From assembly GCF_020184175.1 (NCBI RefSeq), contig NC_065533.1, positions 10,190,695 to 10,254,694 of the forward strand: a stretch of 64,000 nucleotides of DNA, given 5' to 3'. Source of the DNA: Aphis gossypii. Lineage: Eukaryota; Arthropoda; Insecta; Hemiptera; Aphididae. The translations under genes were made by a program, and so were the position numbers. The notes beneath the pieces were generated by a model. That model was given only the letters and a program-made list of their open reading frames with translations, had not been told where the DNA came from and made no database searches. How positions within the stretch are numbered: position 1 is the first letter of the stretch; each line of letters opens with the position of its first letter. This document shows positions 39,201-51,616 of the stretch, piece by piece.

Positions 39201-41558
39201 TTGTTTTAGATATTCAATCTTATTTTTAACTATTGGTATAAAGACACGAAAAGGTAGGAACACAAAGTTCTTCATAAATTTAATATTCAATAGTATAAAA
39301 ATATTGAAATACTTCTCATATTTTATTTTTGATAATTGTTTGGATTTTGAATAGTCTATCATTGAACTATTTGAATTCAAATTTAACACATTTATATTTT
39401 ATTGCAGAAATCGATTAAAAAAATATGCTAGAAATATTTCTATTGCATAGCAACGAGCACCCTTAAATACATATATATTTATTTATATTTAATTTCTAAT
39501 ATTTATGTGTTTCGATGCATTTTAGACTCTTGATCGGACTAATTCGTTCACAATCTGGATGAGACAAGTCCAAAACCTAATCCAAAGATGAGTTTCATTA
39601 GTTGATGTATTTTTTCTGTTGAAGAAATTTTATACATTTTATGAGTATATATTTGATCGATATTATATTTCACGTGTTTCTCAATGCAATGGTTACATTT
39701 TTGTAATTCGGTGATTCTGCGTAAGGAAATTATGCTGATTAAATTAATTTTTTTTTTCGTTAAGTGTACACTCCATCCATTTTTTTATTATTATACTTTT
39801 AAATTTTGTATGATTAATTTTTAACGTTTCTATTAAGATTCAAGTTTGAGAAAAAAATAAAAGATTGAGTTCCTGAGAATTCAGGTTTGACCCATCCTAG
39901 ACTTTATTAAGTAATTAAATTTAAAAAAAAACTCTTTAGCGTACACAATTAATTAATGTACATATAAATTGTGTTTAATACGTTAATTAATTAGTATTTA
40001 CCTATTTGTTTTAAAATACTGCTAATTAGTAAGAGATTTTTTTTACAAAAAATACCATATTACTCAATTAGTAGGTACCTACAACCGTAAACCGATGCAG
40101 TTTTTTTTAAATCCATTGTCTCATCTTTTTATCAAATAATGATCATTTTTCGCTTTATTCGTGATTTAAATTGTAGATTTTAGTGTGCTTTAACTGTATT
40201 ATTTGTATTTATTTAAAGAACTATAAAAATATGCGAAATTGTGTTCAAAATTAAATATTTGTTCAAACACTGATGAACACACTTAACATTCTTCCAAGAA
40301 AAATAATCTTGTCTTTAAAAAGAGAAATATGAAGAAAAAGGGTAATGTTTATTTTTCATTTAAACTACGATATTTTCTACATAATTAGTTTTTAAAGTAT
40401 GCGCTGTTAATTAATTATGTTTGTGTTTGAAAATACGTTTCTGTAAAATAAAAACGCATAAAAAAAATCATTCATAAACAATTTCAAAATTAATATTTTA
40501 ATGAAAAATGCTTAATGTTTATATATGCTTGATATGTTTTGTCGAGTTGATTCTATGTTTTCCTTTAATTAATACCAATACGACCGTGATTGTTTACGTA
40601 CTTACTAAAAATATGAGGATTTTTTTTTCTTATGTACCTAATACTTTATACTTGAAAATATTGTGGAAAAAAATTTATTTAAATGAAAAAAAAACAGATG
40701 TTTAGTTTGAGAGAAAATATAATTTTCCTATTACTTTATTAGCATGTCAAAATGTGCATATTTTGTACAAGATACGTTACACAAGACATACTATACTAAG
40801 TCTGAGTGTAATAATGAATTTTAGTGATCCATTATCATCGCAGTCAGTAACTTGCTCCATTCATTATGGTGGCGACGTAAAAATGAAAATAACACGTATT
40901 TCCGGTTTCCACGTACCATAATTCAATGTTATGCTTGTAAATAGAACCGATACGAAAATCCGCTACCGAACGTGCGATATTGCGAAAAGGGTAGACATCG
41001 AGTGTGTCTGGTGTATGCATATAATTTAAGTAAGTACCTACCTACAATGGGATAATGAACAAACTAGTTATTTTTGCATTTAAAGAATTTTATAACGAGA
41101 ATAGCTGACTTAAATTTAATCATAATAAAAAAATTATTAAACTCGATTTGCAAAGGTAAACCATCATTTGAGTCTACTAACGCATTTAACGGCGCCTGTC
41201 ATGTTGGTGATTATACCTCGAATCGCGTCCAAAACTCCAAAATGCCATGACGCATTTAAAATTAATGAAACAAATCATCCAAACCAGTATAAAAGTAAGC
41301 ATATGATTATCTACATAATATAATATGCTATAAATAATACTAAAATTGTATATTTCGAAGCATCAATAAAAATAATATGTGTCGTATAGCTTTTATACAC
41401 TCTTTATAAATACATATTATAATATATAAATGTACCTACATAGTTTTGGGAAGACAAACAACAATCATCATAATGTTCTATAAAAAACGTTTATCGTCAT
41501 CTTAAAATAACGAAAACCAAAACCAATATCAAATTAAAGTTTAGAATTGTTAAAACAA
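36201..41558. other. Intergenic AT-rich stretch
   Basis: No gene is supported. An (AAT)n microsatellite lies near 36459-36490. ORFs of 60-90 codons here are low-complexity Ile/Tyr/Phe-rich translations of AT-rich DNA. Confidence 0.6.
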
Positions 41559-41624
41559 CAAAAGATAAATCCAATATCAACTTACAACTATCTGTTTTAT
41601 CAAATTTTGTATTCAGACTCAATT
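41559..41624 (+). repeat. 66-bp direct repeat, copy A
   Basis: It matches 42194-42259 at 61 of 66 positions by eye without gaps, 635 bases apart. It starts with CAAAAGATAAATCC and ends with CAGACTCAATT. Confidence 0.85.
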
Positions 41625-42067
41625 GATTGTCTATATAATATGTAAGGTTTAGAGTTTTTTTTAAATAAAAATTAAACATTACTGAATTATTTTTAACAAC
41701 TTCAAACGTATACGCATTGACATGCTATTGAAACCAAGTCAGTTGAAAGTGTTGAAAAAAAATGTATTCACATTCTTTATTACATTAATACAGTTGTTCA
41801 ATATACCTAAATTTACTCACAATGGAATCTAAAAATAACCTTTATTGAGTCTGAAAATTAATAATTTAAGAATTAACATTTTTCTTCCAATTTAAGGACA
41901 ATAAGTCAAAAAATAAAAATAAAAACATTTTGGAATTTTAAATACTAAAACAATTACCGTACTTAAAGTAGTTATTAATAACAATAATAACTATTTAAAT
42001 AGGTATTTAAATAGGTTTACATTATATTATTTTTTTATAAACAATTAATAATTATCACTACAAAATA

Positions 42068-42087
42068 CCTAACCTAACCTAACCTAA
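42068..42087 (-). repeat. Short interstitial telomere-like tract, CCTAA units
   Basis: About four consecutive CCTAA units (TTAGG on the minus strand), the canonical insect telomere repeat. Far too short to be a telomere. Confidence 0.8.
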
Positions 42088-42193
42088 TCAACTAAACCAC
42101 AGACTTAAAATTAAATAAAAGGAGTCATTTCATCCAACGCTGTACTTAATTTAAATTGTTAGTAATAACTAATAAATGACGTAGTTAAATCAG

Positions 42194-42259
42194 CAAAAGA
42201 TAAATCCAATATCAACTTACAGCTATCCATTTTATCGAATTATGTATTCAGACTCAATT
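42194..42259 (+). repeat. 66-bp direct repeat, copy B
   Basis: This is the second copy of 41559-41624 in the same orientation, with five substitutions. It is either a local duplication or two fragments of one interspersed family. Confidence 0.85.
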
Positions 42260-42352
42260 AAGCGGTATTATTTACGGACAATATTTAGCCATAAATATGA
42301 TACCAAATCTGGGAATAAAGTGTATAAATACCAAATAGTCGATACTTTGAAG

Positions 42353-42395
42353 CAGGGGTCCACAAACTACGGCCCGCAGGTCGGATGAAGTATAC
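42353..42395 (+). mobile_element. hAT-type terminus fragment
   Basis: CAGGGGTCCACAAACTACGG followed by CCCGCAGG closely follows the consensus of hAT/Charlie-like element ends in animals. No matching inverted end or target duplication of the preceding CTTTGAAG was seen downstream, so this looks like a one-ended remnant. Confidence 0.5.
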
Positions 42396-42699
42396 AATCA
42401 AATTTTAATTCCCCCTTTCCCCAAAGGACAGTATAAATAATCTAAAATATGTTTAATATCCGAAAATCATTATCTTGTTATGTTTTACAATCATTATGAA
42501 TTGAACAATTAAATTTTAACGTATAACGATGAGGGACAGATAAATTATATTGGTGGAATCTATTCAGTTACCGATACTTATACGTCTGCATTCTGCAGTG
42601 AACTTAGTTATTATAATAGTTATTATTTTACCTACTAGTTTAAAATTCACCGATTTGACATGTCAGTAAGGAGACAGTAAAGAATAATATACTCAGAAT

Positions 42700-43040
42700 G
42701 TCGTGTTTTTTGGTCGAAATTCTTGAAAATTTAATACAAGGTCCCACACAAGTTGTTAAAAAATATTAAAAATACATTAGCACGTATTTTTTTTATATCT
42801 TACATTTGAAATTAGAATTTGTACAGAATTCGAAAAAGCTGCAAAAACGTATAAACTATTTTGTAGTTAGGAATTCATTAAAAATTTTCGTTTTATTTCT
42901 AAGTGTTGAAAATTTAATACAAGATTCCTCATTATAAAAACCATAAAACTTAAAAATATAATACATAAAGGCAACCATTTTTTATAGACATTTTAAGTTT
43001 ACACTTGGACCAAATTACTTTTTAACGATAAAATTTATGT
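42700..43040 (+). repeat. Dispersed repeat family (CTTGAAAATTTAATACAAG), copy 1
   Basis: CTTGAAAATTTAATACAAG at 42722-42740 recurs as TTGAAAATTTAATACAAG at 42906-42923, each followed by a TCC(T/C)CA-type stretch, giving an internal period of about 184 bases. The same arrangement, including the preceding TTTTTTGG-GGA-AT---, is seen at 57105-57330. Confidence 0.6.
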
Positions 43041-43504
43041 TAATTATTTTTTGTGATATAAAAACATTATTCGCGGGAACTTACTTGTGTACCTATATTA
43101 TATTGTTATTAATTTTACTGTATATTACGGCATTTTTGATTTATTAAGACATTATCTATTTATTCTATAAACTTACTTTTACTGGTTTATGGTATTCACA
43201 GTGAGATAATACTATATTCCAAGTTATACAAGTAGATATAATACGGTATGAATATGTATTATTATATTATTAAACAGTAAACACTAATATAATATTAATT
43301 TAATATTTTCGGAAAAAATTCACATCACAAATCTACTGCTGTAATACTTAAAGTAAAATTAATTATAATTTAATATAGTTATATCAATATTATACTTGGT
43401 GATACACTGATACATGTTGATAATTTATTTCTATTAAGAACCGTTTTTTCGTATACAATAATTTATTATTAAATTTAAGTTTGACGTATGTATAATAGAA
43501 ACCT

Positions 43505-43690
43505 ACTGCACATAATGTACGGCAGAGAGGTATCCACCTTTTTACCTTTTTTTATTTAGGTACAACTATGAATTACCACAGGATAACTACTTTTGACTTT
43601 CCTTAAAGTACAACCTAGACTCATCCCCCCTAGAAACAACCCCTAAAGTTTAAAACTAAAAAATTTTTACTGCCTCAAAAGGGTATTACA
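43505..43690 (-). repeat. Dispersed repeat family (AAACTTT-GGGGTGGTTTC), inverted diverged copy
   Basis: Read on the minus strand it contains AAACTTTAGGGGTTGTTTCT, then AGTCTAGGTTGTACTTTAAGG and GTCAAAAGTA, and it begins at the other end with CAGAGAGGTATCCACC. These blocks line up with 53862-54075 and partly with 46269-46365. Confidence 0.45.
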
Positions 43691-46268
43691 CACACATCAT
43701 TTTAAAATTCATCAAGCTGCTCAGAATCTTAAAATATTCACATGGAAATTATCTTAAAAAAAAAAATCAATTCGAGTATTCAGTGAATAGCTTTTTAAGC
43801 TAATCCTTTAGCGAACCTCATCTTAGCAATTAGAAAATAAATTGTTTGTGTATCCACTATCCTTTAATAGATTATTTATAATTTTGACAATGATTATATT
43901 TTTATGGCTTGTACTTTTTTTTAACTGATTCAAATGTTTAAATTATAATTTTTGTTCTTATTTTTACAAAGGAATGTTATTATATAGTCGCCACTCGTCG
44001 TCTCACAGTACGTTTTACACTTCGTAAAGTACATTTTGTATTATCACAATGTGACACACATGAATGGTCTAGTGCTATATTTGACAAAAGATCACTATAT
44101 TATAATAATATGTGGTATAGTCCATAGGTATACATGCAATGTAAACAGAAATCTTCAACAACCTTGTTATCAAAACTATAATCTACTTTTTTATAAACAT
44201 ATATGTGGTGTTGAGTTCAGACACTTATTATATTTGAACAAAATATAAAAAATATATTATTCCACCGTCATGTGCGTACTTATCTAAATTTTAACATTTA
44301 CAAATATGCGATTGAATAATATCATAAAAAATAAAATAAAAAACATAGTTGGCTGATTAAAATTCATAAAATAAAAAGTATAATACCATTACTTTATAAT
44401 TATTATGTATATAAACTTCGTACAAATAATGAATAGCTTTTTTATATAAATTAATTTACACATGATATGTTAATTCGTACCTAGTTAGACGTTTTTTTAT
44501 ATAAATAGTTTTAAAAAAAATCATTTTCCAAAAACAGTGCAATATTGGCAATCGATGTAATTAATATTCTAAATATGCGTAATATTTGCGAATCACAAAG
44601 GGCTTTTTAGTAGTGATGATTTTTTTCATTAAAACTAAAGATATTTATTGGATAGGTCCATGCAACTAGAGTAAATATACGACTATAAATAATTATTAAT
44701 ATTATACCTACATAAGTTAATTTTTTACTGGAAATGGATAATTAACTTATGACATTTAGCAATGAAAACATTACTACAACATTTTTTTGAAAAAAAAAAC
44801 GAAATATTTGTTTGGACCTCGAAAGTGTTGAATTTAGATTTTTCAAAATAATAAGTTATAAAAATACACTAGCTGTTAAATTTTTTTAGTTTCTAATAAA
44901 GAGTTAAGACATTGGGTATACCTAATTTTCGTATCTAATTATAAATGTGAAAACATCAAAAATTGAATATATAATATTAAACGTAACTCTATCTTAAACG
45001 GTTTAAATAAAAGAACTTAGGTACATTCAGAGGACTAGTGCATGTAAATTACTTTAATGGTAAGTATTTCATTGTATTCCATACAATTATATATGAATTG
45101 GAGTCTAGATATTCGACAAAATATTTTGCAATTTTGCCATAAAAACAAATCATATTATATTTAGTAGTATTCGAGCAAGATTTTATATTGATATTATTTA
45201 TCATCTAAAGGTTATATATAATACATATTATATGATAAGATAAAAGCATAACATTTTTTTCAATTATTCCTATAGTTTTTTTACAGTAATCTGTTTAATG
45301 ATTTTTATTTTATGCATTTAAACGGGGTAAATGTTGGTAGAAAAGATAAAGAAAATAATCACAACGACGCTATTATGTGCTTCCAAATCCCAATTTCCTA
45401 TCCAGAGTTTTGTAAATTAAACAAAGTTATATACTTAAACTTTATCTGACGAAGACTAAACAAAATTTCTCTGAACAAAAGACAGTTAATCAATTGTGAT
45501 TGGTTAGACTTATCCTTTTGACACATTAATAAGTAAAATATTTATTTGAAAATGAGAGCTGATAATAAATAGGTATAATATACATAGAGATTTCTTTAAT
45601 AAAATATTATTTGGAAGATAAAACATAAAATAATACAATTTAAATTAAATTATTGTTGCACGTATAGCGGATTTTGTATTGTTGTTATATTACAAAAAAA
45701 AATGTCTAATATTTCACTTATCCATATTACATATTTTGTTATACGAACAAAATATCATAGATAGATGGATTTTTTTGGGGGCTTACTTTTTCACACAAAT
45801 TGGATGAATGTACATGTATATACATTATACATGTATGTGGATCATGATATACTCGTAAATAGCGATCGACTGTGTGCCAAATTTACTTTAGATAAAGCCT
45901 TCCCCCTTTAAAATAAATAAACCAAATGTTGAAATGTCCATCATATAATATATTAATAATGAGGATATTAGTCAGGGATGTTTGATGTTCAACTACAAGA
46001 TAAGGTCACGACTAACAAGAAATACACATAACATGACATAGGTACATATAACATAATAAGCCGGCACAGGCGCTGCATATAATATATTACATAATATTGT
46101 GGTGAGGTAATAATAATCATAAATATTTCATTTACAAAGTTCTTTTAGTCATTTAGGTTTTGAGGGAAACGATATATGTATTGGTTTTAAAATGAAGTGT
46201 GTGATATTATTTTTTTTATTTATTTTTTTTTTTTTTTAGTGTCTATCATCACGTTTTGGAGTAGCAAA
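43691..46268. other. Intergenic AT-rich stretch
   Basis: No gene is supported. An imperfectly symmetric TACATGTATA inverted pair with a 5-base spacer lies near 45810-45835. Confidence 0.6.
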
Positions 46269-46365
46269 AGTACTTCAATCTTCAACTTTGAGGGTAGTTT
46301 CTGCCTTGGATATAGTGGTACTTATAGGGGCGTCAAAGGTAAAATACTTCTCAGTACTTTTCGAA
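46269..46365 (+). repeat. Dispersed repeat family (ACTTCAA-TTCAACTTTG-GGGT-GTTTC), copy
   Basis: The stretch with ACTTCAATCTTCAACTTTG then AGGGTAGTTTCTGCC, GGATATAGTGGTA, and GGGGCGTCAAAGGTAAAA lines up with 53862-53950 in the same order. Confidence 0.6.
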
Positions 46366-46968
46366 ATAATCGGAAAGAAATAAAAAAAAAAACAGTGAAA
46401 TGTAGGGATAAATGTATTTACTTAATACCACTTTGTTCCCATAAATATTTTAAATTATCTAATTTGAAAAAAAAAACATTTTAGTCAAAAAAATTAAAAT
46501 TGTATTAGAGATTATTAATACATTGTTGTTACTGGATTAAAAAAAAAAAAAGTATTAAGACACGTTAATTTTTTATTAGCGTTTGAAATTATAGTTTTTT
46601 AGACTAGGTATTCAATATCATCAAAACTTGCTAATGATGTTATAATTAAAAATGTATAAAATTTTAATTTTAATTTAATATTAATAAGAAACAAATATGA
46701 TAATAAGATAGAATTTTCAGACAATATTTCTCATTTTACTGGAATAAAAAAAAGTTTATTTTAATGCCAAATTAATTTTTGTAACCGTTTAATAATTAAA
46801 TTTGGACTAATTGGATATTTATACAAAATATAAATATTTTAATAATATTGCTGTAGCTTAAAAAATATTAATTATTGGGATAAGCATTTTTTAAATTCAT
46901 TTATTGTTATTTTATAGGCATGGAGGTATTTGCAACATTTTAATTTTAAGTTCATGCTGTGTATAACT

Positions 46969-46985
46969 TAACCTAACCTAACCTA
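46969..46985 (-). repeat. Short interstitial telomere-like tract, CCTAA units
   Basis: Three and a half consecutive ACCTA/CCTAA units (TTAGG on the minus strand). It is the second of three such tracts in the window. Confidence 0.8.
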
Positions 46986-48103
46986 TATAATAATTGTCAA
47001 TAAGAAAGGCCACACTTAAATTATTAATGTATTGATACCATTGATATTATGGTCACCTGACGACCACACAATATCGCAGTTGCTTTAATTAGTATATTAT
47101 ATTCTAATCTATTTAATGTTAATATAATATGTGTCTTAACTACTCTCAACAAATTTTCCGTTGTTGCCTTACCACGCATACACACAAATCCATGAAAAAT
47201 ATTATAATATTATATAAAATTATTTTCAATAAAATATTTTATAGTACTACTAAAACCAATATATACGCATTTTTGTTCAGATTGGATTTTTATTTTACTT
47301 GAAGGGTCAACTCTCAGTATAATTTAATAATGATCAAAGCAACCGATAAAAAATAAATAAGAATACAGCAAAATTAAATGCGTTTTTTTTTCAATTAGGA
47401 TTATATAAAGTTTTATCTCGTACCTATATAAATTGTTTTTTTTACGTTTATTATATTTTTTTATATTTTATAAAGGCTATATTAATATGATACGCCGGGT
47501 TAATACGCATTTCATTTTTGTAAAAACAAATAAATAGGACGATCTATAATAATAATATAGTATTGATAATTTAATGATTGTAGACCTGTTTTACGTAGGT
47601 ACGGGACAACAAAAACCGTGTACTCGAATTAAAAGCTATTTACTAGTTCACATCCGGGAAAATTAACTTTATTTTTTATATGTTGTGTAGTGTTATTATT
47701 ATATTCATAAATTCGTATTGTTCCCGAGAATGTGTTGAAAGTCTGATAAATTATTTTATGGTAGGTAATATTATTGTGTGTTGAATTTTATTCATATTTG
47801 GAATTGTGACGTATAATATTACGTTAGAGCAATAATATTTATTGTATATTTTTGTAAACATTATATAATATGGTTAAATGCATTTTTGATTTGTATAAAC
47901 TAAAATGTAATTATAATACAACTCATTTTTGTACACGAATCCTTATAGGCTACACCATCGTAATTCGTTGGTAAAGTGATTTTTTTTTATTAACGAGTTG
48001 ACGGTCAACGTTGCGGTAAATAGTGACGACAATTGTTTAAGGTATTTATTTTTTTTTTACGAAAACAAGAATAATAAATTACTAAGGCGTAAAAAAATCC
48101 ACG

Positions 48104-48505
48104 AGAAATCTGGGACTTTAAAACACGATATCGGAATGCTAAATTGTCTTTCTTTAAACGTTCTATTTCTTGTCGAAGGCCCGTGTTCTTTTTTTCTAAA
48201 AACCTTGCCCTCAAAGTGATTTAGTTTTCTTTCATTTGTCTCGCGTATCACGATCATTCTGCAGTCAGGTTGTTTTTTCTACATCTTGTCCAGTATTTCT
48301 CATCTTTCAGTTCATCCGGTATTACTAACCTACCGTTTTTTTCTATTTCATTACCATTGGCCGTGGCTTAAATTCTTCATCGTTAAACTGACTTGTTTTC
48401 TGATTGAGGTCTCTGCTGGATGACTCGAACGACATTGTTGAATTTGTTGATGAAGTCGGGTTTATATAGTGATCGGACTGAACGTGCTGTTCGCTGGGCA
48501 AATAA
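48104..48505 (-). pseudogene. Decayed PAR-domain bZIP transcription factor (HLF/TEF/Pdp1-like)
   Basis: On the minus strand, from 48435 downward, a frame beginning MSFESSSRDLNQK leads into FNDEEFKPRPM, the start of a PAR domain. After a stop (48343-48345) and a one-base frame change near 48335-48350, the next frame reads LVIPDELKDEKYWTRCRKNN, the PAR end and start of the basic region. It continues in the same frame through the rest of the basic region and a leucine zipper (LRARFLEKKNTGLRQEIERL, then KKDNLAF) to about 48104. Three more stops lie in the basic region and its end (48254-48256, 48248-48250, 48221-48223); each sits where the family has Arg or Gln and is explained by one C-to-T change (CGA to TGA twice, CAA to TAA). 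A Cys at the WTR(C)RKNN position fits CGT to TGT. PAR bZIP proteins bind DNA as dimers and regulate rhythmic and metabolic genes. This copy cannot make a protein. PAR and bZIP parts are contiguous, so a retroposed origin is possible but unproven. Confidence 0.8.
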
Positions 48506-48946
48506 GATGGTCAGTGTGATGCCCACACCAACCACACCGTTTGTCTGCGAGTGTTTGATCGGAGGATCGATGATTAGGTAGTTACGAGTGTACGACAAGC
48601 TCGATTTTTGTTTTTTTTTTTTTTTATCGATATTTTCATCTCTAAGTACTTTATAAACTTTACTTGAAGATTCGCAGTTCATTCTATAATGATATTATAT
48701 ACATTTTGATATATCATTATTTAGATTTATAATAAAATATCTCTACAGCTCTACTAACATAAACTAACAAAATACATATTATTATTTACTCTTAGATTTA
48801 GGAATAATCACAATCTTTGCAGCTGTACAAATATACGCTATTTAGTAAATAAGATATCAATAATGACACGCAAATGAGCAACGCCGCAATTTTCAAATTC
48901 AATTACAAAAGCGGCATATCATATCTATCAATCAAATCAATTCCAC

Positions 48947-49010
48947 GCTCAGTCGACTCCATTCGGCTCAGTCGGTCCATTCCGTCCAGCCGGCCCCATT
49001 CGGCTCAGTC
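48947..49010 (+). repeat. GC-rich degenerate 19-bp minisatellite
   Basis: About 3.4 units of GCTCAGTCGACTCCATTCG-type sequence: 48947-48965, 48966-48983, 48984-49002 and a partial unit at 49003-49010. CCATTCGGCTCAGTC occurs exactly twice (48959-48973 and 48996-49010). It stands out in DNA that is otherwise about three-quarters AT. Confidence 0.75.
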
Positions 49011-49593
49011 ATCACCCAATATTATTTTAATAATTGAATGATATTTTTATGTTTTAACTTTTATAAGTATTATAAATTTAAGTTATTGTAATTATATCTC
49101 GATTTGTCGATTACAATATTTTTACATACCTCTTCCCATTCTGATCATTCAACATCTACTAGGTACATCAAATCGCATCAAATATAATTTCACATCTCGA
49201 GTCATTCGAAAGGTAAGTAAAAAATTCATATAATAGATATTCTCCGTACATTATTTTATTCAAAAGGAAAAACTCTCTTACCCAACCCTGTAATTTTCTT
49301 ACTGAGTGATGAGTTAAAGATAAACATTAAAAATAAATAACATTTAAAATACTATTTCATAATAACAATTATATACCATATTTTTAACTCGTTACAATTC
49401 TTTAAACGTGGTTTGCAGGTGAACTATTCAACACTGCTCAAATTAATAGAACATTTCATATAGTGCTCAATCTTAAACATAGCTGTTATTTTAAGAAATG
49501 AAACAGTATAAAAGTGATATATTTTAAAAAGATTATTTTTAGGTATGATCCAAAATACAGACAATTATAAATGCCGACAAATCGCATAATTTC

Positions 49594-49618
49594 ACTCTCT
49601 ATCTCTCTCTCTCTCTCT
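49594..49618 (+). repeat. (TC)n microsatellite
   Basis: Roughly twelve CT/TC units with one interruption (CTAT). Confidence 0.85.
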
Positions 49619-50770
49619 AATAACGTTTGTAGTAACATTTTTTTCATTGATGTTAGTTATATAACTTGTAAGTTATCTTTTTACACCAACAAAATTAATG
49701 CAATGTATATTTTGCTACTCTTAACTTTGCGTGTCGTGTAAACAAATCATAATAACTCTTTGTGGTTTTATTGTAATAATTAATAATAAACAGTTGTCTG
49801 AATAATAATATAAATATAGTTTAATGGACAATACCTACGTAAATATAATAATATAACTAATACAGTAAAGTTATTTAAGTATAACATATAGTAAAAATAT
49901 GACCTATTTGGACTGAAAATAAAATTATATGGCTACTCACAGATTGTGGATGTGGATCATCGACTGGCTAGCTGCTGTTTCCTTTTCCTAAACTAGATAT
50001 AACAATTATTTCAAACACCCGCAATCACAAGGGTTAAATTAACAATATCACGTATAAATTGAGTATACAATTTTGAAATTTATCTGAGATATTTACATGA
50101 TATTGTTCACTATCGGTCGGAGTACACTGTTTTATAAAAATAATTAATAAAAGAGTATAATATGGGATTTAATACTATTATTATTTCAAGATACAAGGTA
50201 GAACACAATATTTTATTAATAATACAAATTTAATAATTTATTTTATACAAATAATGTATTGCAAATTTGTTTTGTACAAACAGAATTATTATACTCGCTA
50301 TAAGTTAGAGCACACACTAATAAAAAATCGACAATATAATGTGAAAAAATATGCACAAAATAATATGTGAATTTTAGCTCTAAAATATTTCAACGATAAT
50401 AATAATTGTTTACATTATTACAATATTATAACGAATTATAAATAGGGAGGAAATAATAGACAAACATGGTTATCATGCGGCTATGATACAATATATATTA
50501 TTTTATTGTGACTTTTTCTTGTTGTCGACCAATGTATATAATATAATATAATATAGTGTCAACATAAAACAAAAATATATTTACAACCATTTCTACGATA
50601 CTTGATTGACTTACAAGTTATATTTAAAAGTGATTTTATAACATATTATGTGATGATTTTGTCAACAATTAATCCATGTTAAATCTGCAATTGGTACTAT
50701 TGACAAAAATAAATAAATAAAATACTATAATAGCACTATAAATTTGCAGTAAAATATCCTAAGACATAAA

Positions 50771-50830
50771 GGCTGACAGACGGTCTTCGTTAAGACCTGT
50801 TTTTCATTTACAATGATTTATCATTGATGG
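50771..50830 (+). repeat. Dispersed repeat fragment (GGCTGACAGAC family), copy 2
   Basis: GGCTGACAGACGGTCTTCG followed by TTTTTCATTTACAATGATTTATCATTG-like sequence, related to 18759-18821 and to 57410-57445. Confidence 0.55.
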
Positions 50831-51592
50831 ATTTTCACTTATGCTATAAAAAACAACCAACCAAATATCCTGTAATAGATCTTTTTAACTACAAGAAAAA
50901 AGAGATGTTGATATATTATTTGACAATAGTAATATACTTTTTATACTTTTTGTTTAATACACTAATTTAAATATAAGTAAATGCAATATGCCGAAATCTC
51001 AGTAATCTAGCTTAGTTTGTCATAAATAAACCAACACCATAAAATATTTTATTTTATTTCGAAATTTGTATATTTTTATGAAAATAGACGGAGCATACAT
51101 TTTTGCGGATTATTCTAAATAATGGTTTGAAATCAAGCATTTCTCCTGTTAAATTTATTTAAGAGCAAAATTGATTGTATTATAAATTTAGAGTGCACAA
51201 CGTAATATTATATTCATACAGATTTTAACCTAACGGTATAAACTATTTATTTTGAAAAAGATTGAGTGTTTGGTAAGCTTGGTTAAAAAAAATCACTTTT
51301 TAGAATACATAATAAAAAATAAATGCTGTTTAAAAGGAAACATAATTTTTTATTAATATTCTATATCTATTACTCGAAATCTGTTCATTGTATTTGTATA
51401 TTTTCATTTTTATTTTAAAAGTACTTTTAGAATCAAAAATCCAAATTGTCTGCAATGATTATTCAAATTATATCGGGACAAGCATTCTCTATAACTTTTT
51501 ATCACTACATAATATTAAACTGGGTTACTACTGAATTCCTGTTTCCTATAATAAATTAGATAGTAACACTATTGACAAAAGAACATATCGGA

Positions 51593-51616
51593 AGGTTAGG
51601 TTAGGTAAGGTTAGGA
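51593..51616 (+). repeat. Short interstitial telomere-like tract, TTAGG units
   Basis: GGTTAGGTTAGGTAAGGTTAGG-type run with one altered unit, about four units on the plus strand. It is opposite in orientation to the two tracts at 42.07 and 46.97 kb. Confidence 0.8.

Noticed and set aside
48057..48257. 66-codon minus-strand ORF in a second frame
   Set aside because: It covers the bZIP basic region and zipper out of frame; the family match is in the frame with stops.
48383..48682. 99-codon minus-strand ORF
   Set aside because: It overlaps the PAR-bZIP pseudogene in a different frame; the conserved PAR residues are in the other frame, so this ORF is a shadow.
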